Shown here piece by piece: positions 63,786 through 64,000 of a DNA stretch of 64,000 nucleotides. Position numbers and translations under genes: made by a program. The notes under the pieces are model-generated. The model had not been told where the DNA came from, did not search any database, and saw nothing but the letters and a program-made list of their open reading frames with translations. Source of the DNA: Paracoccaceae bacterium (GTDB lineage Bacteria > Pseudomonadota > Alphaproteobacteria > Rhodobacterales > Rhodobacteraceae); contig JABSSD010000158.1 of assembly GCA_013214575.1 (NCBI GenBank), forward strand, positions 1 to 64,000, read 5' to 3'. Within the stretch, counting starts at the first letter, position 1, and each line of letters starts with the position of its first letter.

Positions 63786-64000
63786 ATGACCGCCAGCGCC
63801 AATGCAGCCAGCTACTTTGTTGATCGTCACAGCACCGAACGGCCGGATAAAATCGCCTTTCGGGAGGCGGCAGGGAAAAAGCGCAGTCTCAGCTATGGCC
63901 AGTTGGCCAGCGACAGCAGTCAGGTTGCCGGGGCACTGGTCCGCGCCGGGATTGCCCGCGAAAGCCGCATTGCAATGCTGGTGCTGGATCAGATCGAATT
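63786..64000 (+). CDS. Benzoate-CoA ligase-type enzyme, N-terminal part
   Basis: Starts at ATG 63786 with gaggag upstream and runs off the window after about 71 residues. The opening ANAASYFVDRHSTERPDKIA, FREAAGKKRSLSYGQLASDS and the stretch RESRIAMLVLDQIEF match the benzoate-CoA ligase family of the adenylate-forming enzymes, which link aromatic acids to CoA using ATP. The active-site motifs are beyond the edge. The TRAP transporter just upstream could bring the substrate in. Confidence 0.8.
   Translation, partial: MTASANAASYFVDRHSTERPDKIAFREAAGKKRSLSYGQLASDSSQVAGALVRAGIARESRIAMLVLDQIE

Noticed and set aside
1-64000. CRISPR array, rRNA operon, intact prophage or plasmid origin
   Set aside because: No regularly spaced direct repeats, ribosomal RNA sequence, phage structural genes or replication genes were seen on reading either strand.

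Overview
The window reads as chromosomal DNA of a marine alphaproteobacterium of the Rhodobacterales (Roseobacter group). The main reasons are the Rhodobacter-type petABC cytochrome bc1 operon, the PetP/PetR regulator pair, the dxs-ispA-xseB-deacetylase cluster, the FzlA-type cell-division GST, a benzoate-CoA-ligase-type gene beside a TRAP transporter, and typical GC-rich coding. Genus cannot be set from the sequence alone.

Region 1 (1 to about 7.2 kb) is a graveyard, and by eye less GC-rich than the rest. It holds the 3' end of an IS30-type transposase, an SnoaL/NTF2-like fragment, an internally deleted IS6-type transposase joined to the end of a fatty acid desaturase, and one full-length LuxR-type regulator. 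An eroded IS5/IS903-type element follows, with inverted ends and a decayed 9-bp target duplication. Next is a whole glycine betaine/proline-type ABC operon (proX-proV-proW) broken by five in-frame stop codons, an internal deletion and a terminal deletion. That last deletion fuses it to the tail of a TTC38-like TPR protein. The region ends at a tRNA-Leu(CAG) whose 3' end faces it.

Region 2 (8 to 35 kb) is core metabolism and cell envelope: an NDUFA9-like NAD(P)-binding protein, uppP, and gltD...gltB, with a methyltransferase and a start-less reading frame between the two glutamate synthase genes. Then come mtgA, fzlA, queG (with an unusual Cys-to-Phe in its first Fe-S motif), msrB-msrA, a DUF4202 protein, an EamA transporter, HU, the purine salvage pair ade-amn, a kinase-plus-glycan-domain fusion protein, dxs-ispA-xseB-deacetylase and petP-petR.

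Region 3 (35 to 53 kb) has ilvE, a second DMT exporter, and a CDF metal exporter divergent from a MerR regulator with a textbook 19-bp-spacer promoter. It continues with an AEC carrier, aroC, a small outer-membrane-type protein, a TPP riboswitch ahead of thiBPQ, an FMN riboswitch ahead of ribH, a LysE exporter, a GST, petABC, mtaB-dapF and tRNA-Lys.

Region 4 (53 to 64 kb) is uptake and catabolism: a ProC-like reductase, an oligopeptide ABC operon (oppA, B, C and a fused DF ATPase), a fumarylacetoacetate-hydrolase-family protein, a DctPQM TRAP transporter and the start of a benzoate-CoA-ligase-type gene. The TRAP and ligase promoters share a TGCA-N6-TGCA palindrome, the kind of site read by BzdR/BoxR repressors. 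This suggests one aromatic-acid uptake and activation regulon. No CRISPR array, rRNA or intact prophage was seen.
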